This document shows, one piece after another, positions 12,404 through 23,037 of a DNA stretch of 64,000 bases. This DNA comes from Favolaschia claudopus. Its lineage: Eukaryota; Basidiomycota; Agaricomycetes; Agaricales; Mycenaceae. Below the pieces are notes generated by a model that saw only the letters and a program-made list of their open reading frames with translations, ran no database searches and was not told where the DNA came from. The position numbers and the translations under genes are program-made. Positions within the stretch are counted from its first letter, which is position 1, and every line of letters begins with the position of its first letter. The DNA lies in contig JAWWNJ010000096.1 of assembly GCA_037176885.1 (NCBI GenBank), positions 620,001-684,000 on the forward strand, written 5' to 3'.

Positions 12404-13239
12404 CCTTACCTACTACCTAATCCGGCAGGTTTCCAGCGGCGGCGTCGTTGACGCGTTCGTCGGGGCGCCAAACGAGCGCGTGGCTGTGTTGTCCGCCGCT
12501 GTCCCCGCTCTGCCAAAAATGGGGGGTTTTGGGGGTTCGTGCGCCGCCATTCCCGCACCATAAAACACGGGGTAAATGGCATATTGGTATCATTAGATGT
12601 ATATAGTGCTATAGACATGTTCTTGTGGTGTTATATAGGCTCCATGGCGAGGGGTGGACGAGCAAAGCGGCAGGATTTGGGTGGAGAATCGGTAGACGGG
12701 GCAGGCTGATGGGACGGATTGATGATGTGATGACAGTGACCATCTTTTGATGCGATCAGATCTACTCTCCTATTTCATTCCCTGCTGGTACCCTCGTTTC
12801 CCCGGGCGTTCTGGTCAGCCCAGGCGTCCTATATGAAGGATATTCACAGAGCTACCTCTCAAGGGCAACCCACAACTGCCTGATATGCTCACAAGCACTG
12901 CAGATCCGCAGTCCAAGCCTGCTGTTCTTGAACCGACTTCGAGGTTTTTTGGCCTCAATATTAATAGTAGTATTCGCTCTGTCTATCATGCCGTGTGCTA
13001 TATATATCTTTTATTTTTGGGCATATTCTCCGCGCGATCGCGAGCCTTTATCCGTCATTCGAAATCTCTTTACGAGCGGTCCGGCATTCATCAAACCATC
13101 AACTTCAAGGCGGCACCCGGCAGCTAACTCACTGGGCTTCGGTACCATTGCCCCAAGATGAATAATAAGTTCAACATCCCTGGAAATTGCACCATTTCAT
13201 GGAGGAGTAAATATTTTCTTCACGATTCAAATCCCATCA

Positions 13240-14281
13240 CTAACTGGTCGAAACAGCTCGGAAGCTCGGACCGATGACGGAATCTCTCCCGAGCAAACCC
13301 GACGTTCAGAAAACATCCAATCTCAAGAGTGTACCTTGCTTTCAGACCTGTAAACTCATCGTCTTTGGGAAGATTGGGTAGGTAAGCATATTATATGTCA
13401 GTATCAAGAGAATCCATTCACAGGTAAATATCTTATCCGCGATCGAATCCAAACTTCAGCCAAATTGAGCGCTAACTGGTCGAAACATCAATGTTCAACG
13501 AATTTGAGGTACGGAATGGGGCCAGAAAAATCCCGTAAATTTCTGAGATGCGCAGGAGGTGCATATAGATAGGATTTAGCACAGGTGAGTCTGGGGAATA
13601 TATGTGTGAGCTGAACTGACCTTGAAATTTTGGTTGAACCGTCTAATTATTGGGGTTCGACGCAAAACCATAGTCCACCAATGCTCATTTTCGGTCCATT
13701 TCACGCATTTTCGTTCGGACAAAGACTCACCCCCAGTTCAATCGATTGATTCGAACTCAAACATGTTTGTACTCAAGCTTTGTACCTCAATTGGCCCCTC
13801 GGACATCCACCTGGTCCCGGAATTCGCGAAATACTGGGAAAAGGGAGAATTTTCAAACACGTCCTACAAGCATGAACTTATAGTATATTGACAAGATAGC
13901 TTCACCGACCCGCAATCCAAATTATCAGTACAGGAGGTGAACATTAGGGCAAGATATGAGCTCGGAATTTCCCCTGTCACACCAACCCGTTCAGCAGCTA
14001 TGGTTTTTGTTGGACCTTCAACATCTCAATAGAGCATTAATTTACTACTTAACCATAAACTACAGCAGTCCGTAGGTACCAGATGTATACAGGAATCGTC
14101 AACTTCCGAATCCGAGCTCTGGGTTGTTTATGACCAATCGTCTCAATAAAAATTTCAATCCTCCAATTTAACACTTCTGAACTGGTGATAACAACGTTAC
14201 CATATGTAATATACACAAAGAACTCTATCAGACTGTGAGGGCATGCTACAAACTCTCGATGTTCAATGTTTCGACCAGTTA
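13240..14281. repeat. Three AACTGGTCGAAACA motifs inside the TIR element
   Basis: Copies at 13,240-13,255 (+), 13,472-13,487 (+) and 14,267-14,281 (-) share CTAACTGGTCGAAACA or the core AACTGGTCGAAACA. The last two also share an adjacent ATTGAAC-like context. The same core, with C for T, recurs five times at 62,135-62,995. Confidence 0.7.
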
Positions 14282-15760
14282 TGATGGAAGAAGTCACGCT
14301 GTCACCTACGTGACTCTCTTGCTTCCGCCCACAACATCGACTGAGGGTCGCTGCATCTGACGACCTCCTCCATCGCCTACTGGCCTCAAAATGACAGCTT
14401 CAATTACTCCATCCCTTGTCCTCAGGTTTCTGTCTTCTCTGGCTTCCACGCCGCCGGCACGGCGGCTGGATATCTCGTGTTTTTCTTGGACCTTCGACAA
14501 TTCCGGATTAGCCTGTCTGTGCTGCTGCAACATCCAACGGTCTTCATAGGCATCACAGAGTCTCGAATCATCAAGCAGTCAAGGCTTACTGCTCAAATAA
14601 GCTCCCCCCGCGTGAGCAGAGCCGTCTGGCCCTCGTTTACGTCGCTTAAGGTATGTCAAGGTTTTGTATTGTGAGAACCCCGGTTTTACTTGCCTATTGC
14701 CACTATGAAGGTCGGGTAAACACTCTTAGCCTAGCGTTACGACCGCTATCAATCTCAATGGCTTCAAATATTCGCTACCAGCGTGACCTACTTCTTCACG
14801 GCGCTGCTCCAACGGTGCCCACGTCTTCGACGCAAATTGGTCAGCGCTGGGAGCAGGGTTCTACTCCGAATACGTATGGAACCACGGGCGTACGTGCTTG
14901 CTCTCTTCAAATTCCGCTTGCTTCACTGAATAAATCTTCATTCCAGGCGTCCCGGTGCTGTGCCCTCAGCCCTGTTTCCTCAAATCCGCCTTCATCTAGA
15001 GCGCATCCAATGGCACGACATGTACCTCGTATCTCTCAATAACCACACCGTGAGCATGCCCGCGTATTCTGTCGCCTACGCTGTTCTGCTGCTTTTACAG
15101 AAATGGGAGAATTGGAGCTCTCCCCTGTTGAAGCGCCGTCACCCACTTACCATCTTGCTCCACGCGACTGCCACTACATGCGTCGCTGACGCGTTTTCCC
15201 TGTCATGCTTTCGGGCCGCAAGTACGCATGCAGCGCTGTCCGCTCCCGCCGCCTACCCTTATGTGCCGCCTCCGCATCGGCTACCCGAACTTGTTGCCTC
15301 GCGCGAGGACCATCTCCTTTCACTGCTTCTGTTGATGTACATCTATGCCTGTTACATGTTGTCTGCCCTCGGTCTATGATAATCGGAACTTTGCGCCGCT
15401 ATTATTCGGAATTCCAGGCTACCTATCAACAATTTCATTCATCAAATACTGCTGCAATTTCTCGTATCTTCCCCTACAAACCCGCCCAAGGGTTCTTTGG
15501 AGTGTATAGCCATCATATCTCTCTGTATGTATCTAGTGTAGGAGCTTGAAATGCAATGTTTTTGTATCGCGAGCGGAGGGGTGAGTTGCCTGATTCGGAA
15601 GTGTCTTGAGTTTCTAACAAACAGCAACAATGATGGCGGGCGTCAAAGGAAGAGTCAAGCTGCAACAAACACGTCCTCGTCGTTCACGACGATCAGCACA
15701 CTTTGATCCCTATGCAGACAGCGATCACACTTGATTTCACGACGTCGAGGCTGGGTTTGG

Positions 15761-15851
15761 GACTCCTCTAGTCTTTTAAAAAGGTCGCCTCTAAATCACC
15801 GTCTATTTTTTAAAAGAAGTCGTTCGTCTAATTACCGTGTTTTTTATAAAA
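15761..15851 (-). repeat. Right terminal inverted repeat
   Basis: Inverted counterpart of 12,311-12,403. The outer edge ends in CCGTGTTTTTTATAAAAG, matching the left edge read in reverse. Confidence 0.75.
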
Positions 15852-16726
15852 GCCTGCCAGCTCCAGGTGACAATGACACTCTCCTGAAACCCTCGGAATC
15901 CGCTCCCGATACCGGCCACTTGCTAGAAAACGCCGTTCAGAACCGTGCGCTGAATTAGAGCTCACGATACTTGGCGCTGTTCTCCGAGTCGTCGACCTTC
16001 CGGATGATATCAAGCTCCCATACCGTTCGGGCCATTCAGAATATTATCAAGCTGCGTCTGCATACTTCCGGTGCTCATTCTCATCCCTCCACGCAACACT
16101 GGCCCCATCTCTGCCACTATCTGGCAGTACATTTCACGCCTCATCATCAAGATTGCAACGATCAAGCATCTCTTTCCAATCCAAAGGTCGGACTCGCGAT
16201 CGCTTGAGACCTGTGAAGCTGGCCTGTTTCTCGGCACAATGTCAATTGCGCTTGAAGTGGTTCGGATGACGGGATGGCGGCACAAATGATAATATTGTCC
16301 GAGTTCTTTCTCTCATGGACCTTATTGACTCGGACACTCCTGCTACTGTACGATCTACTATACCTACCAATTTTTTTCTAGCTATTTGTACCAATTCAGC
16401 CCTTCGCACTCGACGTCCCGAGATCAAGGTCATACTACCTATCTACATCGCTCACAAGTATGAACTCTGCGCAGCGATAGGGCGAGGAAGTTCTCAAGAA
16501 TTGAAGACAAGAGGTGAGACAAGGGAAGCCAAAGTTCATTCAAATCAAATACAAAATAAGAACAGTATCTACGCGCACTTTTGGTTGGCTCCCGCCCGAA
16601 GACGGTCACCGTAAGCCCCCGAGCCTCGTCACGGCAGTGCGTCTCTCGAGGGTTCTCTCTACCACAAAAAAGAGAACGACAGAAAAGTACCCTCATCGCG
16701 ACCAATTCCACCGCCGACCATCGAGA
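15852..16726. other. Intergenic, no gene seen
   Basis: Short overlapping frames only. Around 16,560-16,720 the sequence resembles the decayed family also present at 36,570-36,720 and 45,590-45,740 in the inverted-repeat arms. Confidence 0.4.
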
Positions 16727-17397
16727 CGCGCTTGCCTCCCACGTCCTTGCTCAGTGCCTTCGGGTCAGGTTTTGCAGTCCACAACGCCCGTCTTCGACTC
16801 CGGCTGCGAAGCCGCCAGAGGACTTGCCTCAGCAACCGCACGAGCCATCAACATCTCTGGCGATTCCGGTTCTTTGTGATGGCGAGACCGTGCTGGAGCT
16901 CACGCATGATGAGCCGCCGAGTCCCGCTGCCGATTGCTCGTCAGGTTTCCCGAGCAGCGTCCCATACGCCTTTCAGGCCAGTCCGCCTGCCGTATCGGTA
17001 CGCAATGGCCTTTGGCACTGAGGGGATGGAGGTGGGGCGCCCTGGCATCGTTCGGTAAATCGACCTGACAAGGATGAGTAAATTGGGCAAGCAGACTAAG
17101 AGCAAATCTCACAGCATGAACATTGAAGCTAGCGAGATGAACGTTTGAATGAATGAGAAGGCGCGAAAGTAGAAAGACAGACGTACCCATTCATCTCGTT
17201 TACATATCATCGACTAGATCCGTCCCAGTGTCATAAAGAAGCTGTTTGGGATTTCATATAGCGTTAGAAATGAACGGGGTAGAGTATATAGTACACGCAC
17301 CTTGTATCCTGCGCCAGTGAACGAAAGGTCAGCATATGTCGTACTGCGCAAGGAAAATGTCAACTAACCTTAGGTAAGGAGAAGAGATACTTCGAAA
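16727..17397 (-). repeat. Tandem repeat unit 1, decayed gene segment
   Basis: First of about 2.5 direct copies of a ~660 bp unit. Read on the minus strand, a conserved block begins at APHLHPLS or, in the alternative frame, PTSIPSVPKAIAYR. It is followed by a helical-looking segment containing GLKGVWDAARET. That segment is interrupted by a TGA in unit 1 but reads through in unit 2. Intron-like sites flank the block, for example a donor/acceptor pair around 17,060-17,190 with a CTAAC-type branch in the neighbouring intron. The same block occurs in the inner parts of both inverted-repeat arms. I read it as a multi-copy gene family now largely pseudogenised. Family unknown. Confidence 0.6.
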
Positions 17398-18055
17398 CGC
17401 GCTTGCCTCCCACATCCTTGCCCAGTGCCTTCGGGTCAGGTTTTGCAGCCCACAACGCCCGTCTTCGACTCCGGCTGCGAAGCCGCCAGAGGACTTGCCT
17501 CAGCAACCGCGCGAGCCATCAACGTCTCTGGCGATTCAGGTTCTTTGTAATGGCGAGACCGTGCTGGAGCTCACGCATGATGAGCCGCCGAGTCTCGCTG
17601 CCGATTGCTCGCCAGGTTTCCCGAGCGGCGTCCCATACGCCTTTCAGGCCAGTCCGCCTGCCCTCTCGGTACGCAATGGCCTTTGGCACTGGGGGGATGG
17701 AGGTGGGGCGCGAGCGTCGACGTCGTTCGCGGTAGGTGAACCTAGACAATGGTGAGTAAAGGGTAGATAGGGTTAGGATGTATCCCACAGAATACGATCG
17801 AAGCTGGCGAGATAATATCTCAATCAAGGCGAAGACGCAATTGTGGAAACGTAACTTACTTGGTCATCTCGTTTACCTCGTCAATCCGTCCTGGGCTCAG
17901 AGAGTACCTATTTGAGATCGATCATCGTGTACAGTTAGAAATGAACGAGATAGAGCATATAGTACACGCAATTTGTAGCCTGAGCCAATGTACGAAGGGT
18001 CAGCATATGCTGTACTGAGTAAGGAAAAGGATGACTGACCTTAACCATCCACCTC
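17398..18055 (-). repeat. Tandem repeat unit 2, best-preserved copy
   Basis: Direct repeat of unit 1. The minus-strand frame 17,827-17,519 is open for about 100 codons here. It includes IPPVPKAIAYREGRRTG, GVWDAARETWRAIGSETRR and LIMRELQHGLAITKN, while unit 1 carries a stop inside this stretch. Upstream non-coding blocks (AGAAATGAACGAGATAGAG, ATAGTACACGCA) are also shared by the units. Function unknown. Confidence 0.6.
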
Positions 18056-18079
18056 GTTCAATTCGTCCTTCTGAGATAG

Positions 18080-18345
18080 CGTTCGTCACAGGTCAACCTG
18101 GGAGATGGTGAGTCAACTCGACAAGTAGCCATAACGCATATTACACGGAATAATGAAAGCTGGCGACATGGTGTTTCAGTAATGGCGAGGACGCAAAGGT
18201 ATCGAGGAGGCGCACTTACGCTGTTCAGCTCTTTGCCTGTTCCAAGTCGTCCCGCGGGATATCTATGCGCCAATACTTAGGTATAGCTAGGAGTGAGTAT
18301 GTAGTATACGCACTTTACATCCTACGCCAGCGGACGAAGGGTAAG
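18080..18345 (-). repeat. Tandem repeat unit 3, partial
   Basis: Only the part of the unit downstream of the coding-like block is present. It has the CAACCTGGGAGATGGTGAGT segment, the GAAAGCTGGCGA segment and the TACGCACTTTACATCCTACGCCAG segment in the same order as in units 1 and 2. Confidence 0.55.
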
Positions 18346-18888
18346 TATGATACACACTGGCAGAAAGAGAGCCCGACGACGACGACGACCAAACTTGATT
18401 AAATCATTCTACAAAACATACCAGGAGCCAATATAACCCGGTAAGGTCTATATGAGAAGGTTTCTAAGAACTCGCCTAGGCGGGGAAAGTACATAACTTA
18501 CTTGAGAACATGGAAGTCAAGAGCAAGAGGCTGTCGGACTTTGCCGAGCCGGTGTTTGGTTACAACAAACAAACAAACATGGGCAAAGGAAATTGATCGT
18601 GACATTCGACTGGAATATCAGTTCAACTGTCTTGACTCGAGGAAGCAACTAATTCGGGGCTGAAAGCCCTTATTTGATCTGTACGGATTTTCTCCAAAAA
18701 TTTCAGGAAAAATCCAGCTTCAAGTTCAACCAGTGTTCAACTAAGAGAATCAACTTTCGACGCCTCCGGAACCTGGCTTTGAAGATCGTGTGAAACCTTA
18801 GAGAATCTTAGCTTCATCCTTCCGCCCACCGAGTGTGGAGTGCATTACTCTTACTCGGACGAACGCCCACCGTCACGGATTTAACTGC

Positions 18889-19534
18889 ATGCCCATCAAC
18901 CTAGATGCCGATACACTCTCGCAAGTTGTCGCTGAGATTCTCGATCTCTATACTGTCGATGACCATGTTCAAGTCGTTTTTGATGAGGAAGTTGAAGCCT
19001 CTAGCGGAAGTTCAGAAAGCCTTGCGGCATTAGAGAAGCTCGGCAGAGCGCTCGGTGAAGTGCTATTTCAACAGCAGCTCCGCATTACTGTGGGGGATAG
19101 CGCGTCCACACTGTCAAAGGTTTTTAATTCTGCGATATTTTGGCCTTACAGCTCTCAATGTTCGTGCCAATTCAGGATAACTGCCGACAATTGTTCGATT
19201 CGGTTACCTTGAGATCTTTAGTCGTATATCTGGGGGCGATGAACCGGGACCTGGGACGCGCTTTTGTTCTCGAACGCGCGCCGAAGAAGATGAAGCCTTT
19301 GGTCGATAGTGCCATCGAAGTGTTGGAGGGTCGATGGTGGGACCCATATCTGAGCACTTTCGGATTCTTATTTGCTCTCTTAGTCTGATACCCGTTTTAA
19401 CGCAACGCTCAACTGCAACAGTACCTGCTCCAGCTACGGAGGACGAGCGTATTCTTGAGTTTTGGGGCAGAGATGACTTGGAACAGGTGAATTGGCTGCT
19501 ACTGGCTCATTGCCTCTACTTGAAAACAAACTGA
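18889..19534 (+). CDS. Type B RNase III-like protein, copy 1 (B1)
   Basis: Predicted 188-residue protein from three exons: 18889-19119, 19152-19336 and 19384-19534. The intron phases are 0 and 2, identical to its paralogue at 41,464-42,056. The two proteins share the N-terminus (MPINLDADTLS versus MPLHLTSDDALS), a KPLVDSAIEVLEG-type helix and a Trp-containing acidic C-terminus. By eye the chain follows RNase III landmarks: EKLGRALGEVLF lines up with the LEFLGDAVL helix (Glu kept, Asp replaced by Arg), LFDSVTLRSLVVYLG with the LxSN helix, and PLVDSAIEVL with ADVFEALIG. The family is unrecognised. The RNase III relation is my inference and the second helix match is weak. It lies 234 bp upstream of a type A gene on the same strand. 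The third exon is the least certain. Confidence 0.6.
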
Positions 19535-19768
19535 ATGTGTCTACAGTCACCTGTCTGGCAGCATTACTTCAAGTAGATTTTCTTGCGTTTATCGTTATAT
19601 TATGATAATGCATCCATACACCGACTCGGAGTTGTTTTGCCCTGTTTTGTCTTCGGAACCCATTTGTGCTTGATCTCTTACCACCACCACCACGCCCCGC
19701 CCAGCGACACCCTGCTCACTCTGTGAACACGCACACGCCCCTCTTGAAATTCTCTCTACTCTTCCGTC

Positions 19769-20956
19769 ATGGACGCTGAGCGGATGTCTAAACGAGCCCT
19801 CCAAGGCATCCTGGCCAGAATGGACCGGCTAGACTTCAAAGTGGTCAGCATGTTACGCATCCGGTCCGCCGCGATATGGGCAGAAGCACGGACAGAGGAT
19901 GGAAAGGCGATGTTTCGAGGTCTAGGCGCCTCCACTCTAGAATACCTCATTCTCAACCTCCTACGGTGCTTGAACGGGCTGACACCCGAACAGTATTCGG
20001 TCAGTCAACGGGCATCCCTGTAACCTATTTTTGCTTCCATAAATCATCTACTTACGATTAGTAGATTTTGCAAGATCTCTTTCAAAGCGAAGTGGTCCTA
20101 GCTCGAGTCCTCCTCGCCGCAGGTGTATATCAGCAAATACGCCCGTGTCCATTTTTCGGCCTCTCGTCCCCCGCACCTAAGACCGCCCTTGAAGTATATT
20201 TCGGAGCTTACATGATCTGGAGGCCCGAAGATGCCATATGCGCCTTAGAAAGCTGGTTTCTCTCGCTTTTCACACCTTTGGCAACGGCGGCAATCGCGGC
20301 CTTGTGAGTTGGTTTCAAGTTTTTATTCCGAGATTGGGTTTCACCGGAACCGCACAGCGATCCGACGCGGCGACTGAGGAAGCCAGTTATGGAGATTACG
20401 AGTCTTGCCGACCTGGATTCAAGACGAGCACGCCCCTCCAACTCAGCTAAGGAAAGTAGTCGCGAACAGAGGAAGAGTAAGATTCCTTTTGCATGATGCC
20501 TCATAATTTCTGAAGTGCCGATGAATTCGACAGGGAAGCCCAAAGCCAAGAAGGCGGCGACCGACAAGTCATCTCAGGCATTACAAGGTAATTTTTCTTC
20601 GATACTTGTCGGGCGCTGTAACTTCCATATACTTATCTGTTCCCAGACATCAGCAACACCGGCAAGCAGATCTCCAGCGGGGGAAGAACTTCCGGAAAGC
20701 AAAAGAAGAATCGTGTTGAGCCGTATCCACCATGTGCGTTGCATACCTCGGCCGGGGTACTAGATGGTGTTGCTCACACCAGTTCCTTTTAGCTTCCTCT
20801 ACTGCATCGAGCAGCGCAGCCCAGTCCTCCTCCACCGCCGTCGCCCTACCATCGACCCTCGCTCGTGGGTATTTGTATCGTTCCAACTTGGATAGACTTC
20901 TGATTCCGAATAGCGTCCTCTGGCGCCTGAACTTCAACTTTTTCTTTTCGTTATAA
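19769..20956 (+). CDS. Type A pseudo-RNase III-like protein, copy 1 (A1)
   Basis: Predicted 282-residue protein from six exons: 19769-19999, 20065-20303, 20403-20476, 20534-20587, 20647-20733 and 20793-20956. The intron phases are 0,2,1,1,1, the same as the paralogue at 42,321-43,408. The first two exons carry an RNase III-like domain: MFRGLGASTLEYLILNLL aligns with LEFLGDAVLDLxVS, FQSEVVLARVLLAAG with LxSNxxLAxxAxxLG, and KTALEVYFGAYM with ADxFEAxIGAxY. A WF-x-LF-PL motif follows. Relative to Aquifex RNase III (E40, D44, D107, E110), A1 has R, A, T and E, so it is predicted inactive. The C-terminal exons encode a Lys/Ser-rich basic tail ending near RVEPYPP, then a Ser-rich exon of low certainty. 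No dsRNA-binding domain is seen. It could be an adaptor that binds RNA or a partner. Confidence 0.7.
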
Positions 20957-21373
20957 ATGATTCTGATAAATGTACCACCCGCCGGTTCTGGGTCTTTACA
21001 GCCTAGTCACACTATCCACATTGTATTCTCTACATACCCGGCATCGTGCCGTTAGTTACATTACTACTCCCAGCTCCAACATACACTACTATATATCGAT
21101 ATGTGATACGTACTTGCACCTAGATTTTCATTTCGAGAGATTCAACTTGACCGTATTGTCGCAGTTGATGTCAACCGTCGAACTGTTTTGTGCATCGACT
21201 CGCACAGAGGAGGATGTGCTTTGAAAACGGTGGAGAGAACAAGTCATCTGACCGTGGTTGATCTCCGACTCTCTGTTGGATCTCTGTTTGTGGCTCAACC
21301 GATTAAACCAAGTCTTGCACTAACTTCTAAGATCTAAGTCATTATTCACACTTGCTCTGCTCTCCAGAGATTC

Positions 21374-21830
21374 ATGGACCCTGCTCGAACCTCCATCCCA
21401 GAAATTGGGCTCCCTCCTTTCAAAACCTATGAAGATCTTGCTCAAGCTGCTCAGGAAGATTTTTTTCGCCCGCCGCCGGATGTGGTCAGTCAAGGTGTAC
21501 AATGGCTAAATTGTGTCTCATAATGTTGAGAAGGTCCTCTCCACTGGGATCCAAATTCAGCATCTCACCAACGATATCGACGCCGCAAGGCTGATGCGTT
21601 TGGTACGCACATACCAAAACCTCTGCGAACACGAGGAAAAAATCGCTCAGGAAAGGCTGGCTGTTATTGCCCAGCAGCTCGAGCTCTTTCGCGAACAAGC
21701 TGATGCGGCGCGGGCTAAACTGTCGAGGTCTTCCCTCGACGTTGGAATAGCTAGAAATGCCATCCGGAGCAAAAGACTTCGTATTCCGGAAAATTTGCCA
21801 GCCAATGCAGACACCAACGAAGAGTTGTGA
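21374..21830 (+). CDS. Small coiled-coil protein, unknown function
   Basis: Two exons, 21374-21484 and 21531-21830, joined in phase 0 across a 46 bp intron (GTCAGT to AG), giving 136 residues. The N-terminus opens MDPARTSIPEIGLPPFKTY and is rich in acidic and aromatic residues. The C-terminal exon is a long predicted helix with heptad-like spacing (NLCEHEEKIAQERLAVIAQQ, then LELFREQADAARAKLSR). It ends with a short basic segment and an acidic tail. No signal peptide or membrane segment is seen. I recognise no family. It lies 418 bp downstream of A1 on the same strand but there is no evidence that they are linked. Confidence 0.55.
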
Positions 21831-23037
21831 ATGTAACACTGCCTTTTTTTCCTCCGCTCCCTATGCGTGTTGAATCCGTCCTTGTGTGTAATGCTGTCGC
21901 CTTTTTGCTGGAATATCTATGATTTTCGACTCCTCTTTGCTTGAATCTCAATCTCGACGACTCTCGTGTCTTGACTATCATTGATACCTCAGCTTCACTG
22001 AGCAGTCCGAAATACTTTTTGATTACATCCAGTTTGCTGCTACAGTATCATAATCCCAACGGCTACAATCTTCAAAGCAAATTCGCTACTGCACAGAAGC
22101 AAAAAATCAATGCCCCCACTGAATGCTTTGGAGTGGATGGAGCTTGATTTGCCTAAGCTTGTCGGGCGATACACAATTGATCGCTAGGTAGTAATACGAA
22201 ACTGAAATTCATTGACGATGATTGACAGTCTATTATCTTGAATGAACCGACCGTAGCTCGTCATACCGCTCAGTTGGGAGAGAATAGACCACCACTGGCA
22301 GCCGTAAGGTCGGTGCCGCATCTTCCTATCTATCCATGCATAACATCATCATGAACAGAGCCCCCACTTTTCAGATGCTGTCGGTCAACGGGCGAAAAGA
22401 CAATCGAACAGGGGACGTACGAATTCGGTCCTTGTGAACTGAGCGCCGATCCCGGGCTAAAACTCAAGGAAGGACGCGTCCCGGGACCAAGAAAGCTGCG
22501 ACTAGTGAGAGGAGCGCAACACGGAAAGACGAATCCCAGTTCGCCGCTGTTGCTGTCAGCCAAGGCGGAGACGATGGTGCTTTCGTCGTTGCTTGACCAT
22601 CACGGATTGATCACGGAGGCTCTCCAGACTTTCCTTGATCCTTTGTTGCTCCGAGTTCTTTTTGTACATAACCCTGCGGAGTCCGGAGCTAGTTCGTGAA
22701 GCGTTACGCCACTCACCCTCGTCTCGACAATGTCTGTGTGCTGGACCTGCTCGCCCTGCCTCCAACCAGTGACTTCTTTTGGCTGCTCTCCGTCACACTT
22801 CGTTGCTTGTCGTTCACAATGGACGTGAATCCATACAGAAGAATCCAAAAGCGCCGGTGCATTATAGGTGTCAGTGCGTTTACTCTAACTATACATAAAT
22901 AATCCGATGTAGAGACTGTGAGGAGGTGAGTGCTAAATAATTTTTACCGAATACATAGATGGAAAGCAAACGCATATCGAGTCAGTAGTATGCTCGCTTG
23001 CTCCGTGTCGTAGAATAAGATACACCGCTCAGCAAGA
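21831..23037. other. Intergenic, no gene seen
   Basis: Contains the presumed 3' flank of the ABC transporter gene and short frames on both strands (for example 22,505-22,699 +) with no motif or splice support. Confidence 0.4.

Larger units (their letters stand above)
12311..15851. mobile_element. ~3.5 kb element with terminal inverted repeats
   Basis: The left end (12,311-12,403) and right end (15,761-15,851) are inverted copies about 90 bp long. They share ttttata-aaaaaacacgg, TTAGACG, CGACTTCTTTTAAAAAATAGACGGT and AGACTAGAGGAG. The interior has only short frames and no recognisable transposase, so this looks like a non-autonomous or decayed DNA transposon. ACAATGACA occurs just outside both ends (12,288-12,296 and 15,870-15,878) and may be part of a target duplication, though 15-18 bp separate it from the visible repeat edges. 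The interior carries three copies of an AACTGGTCGAAACA motif. Confidence 0.6.
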
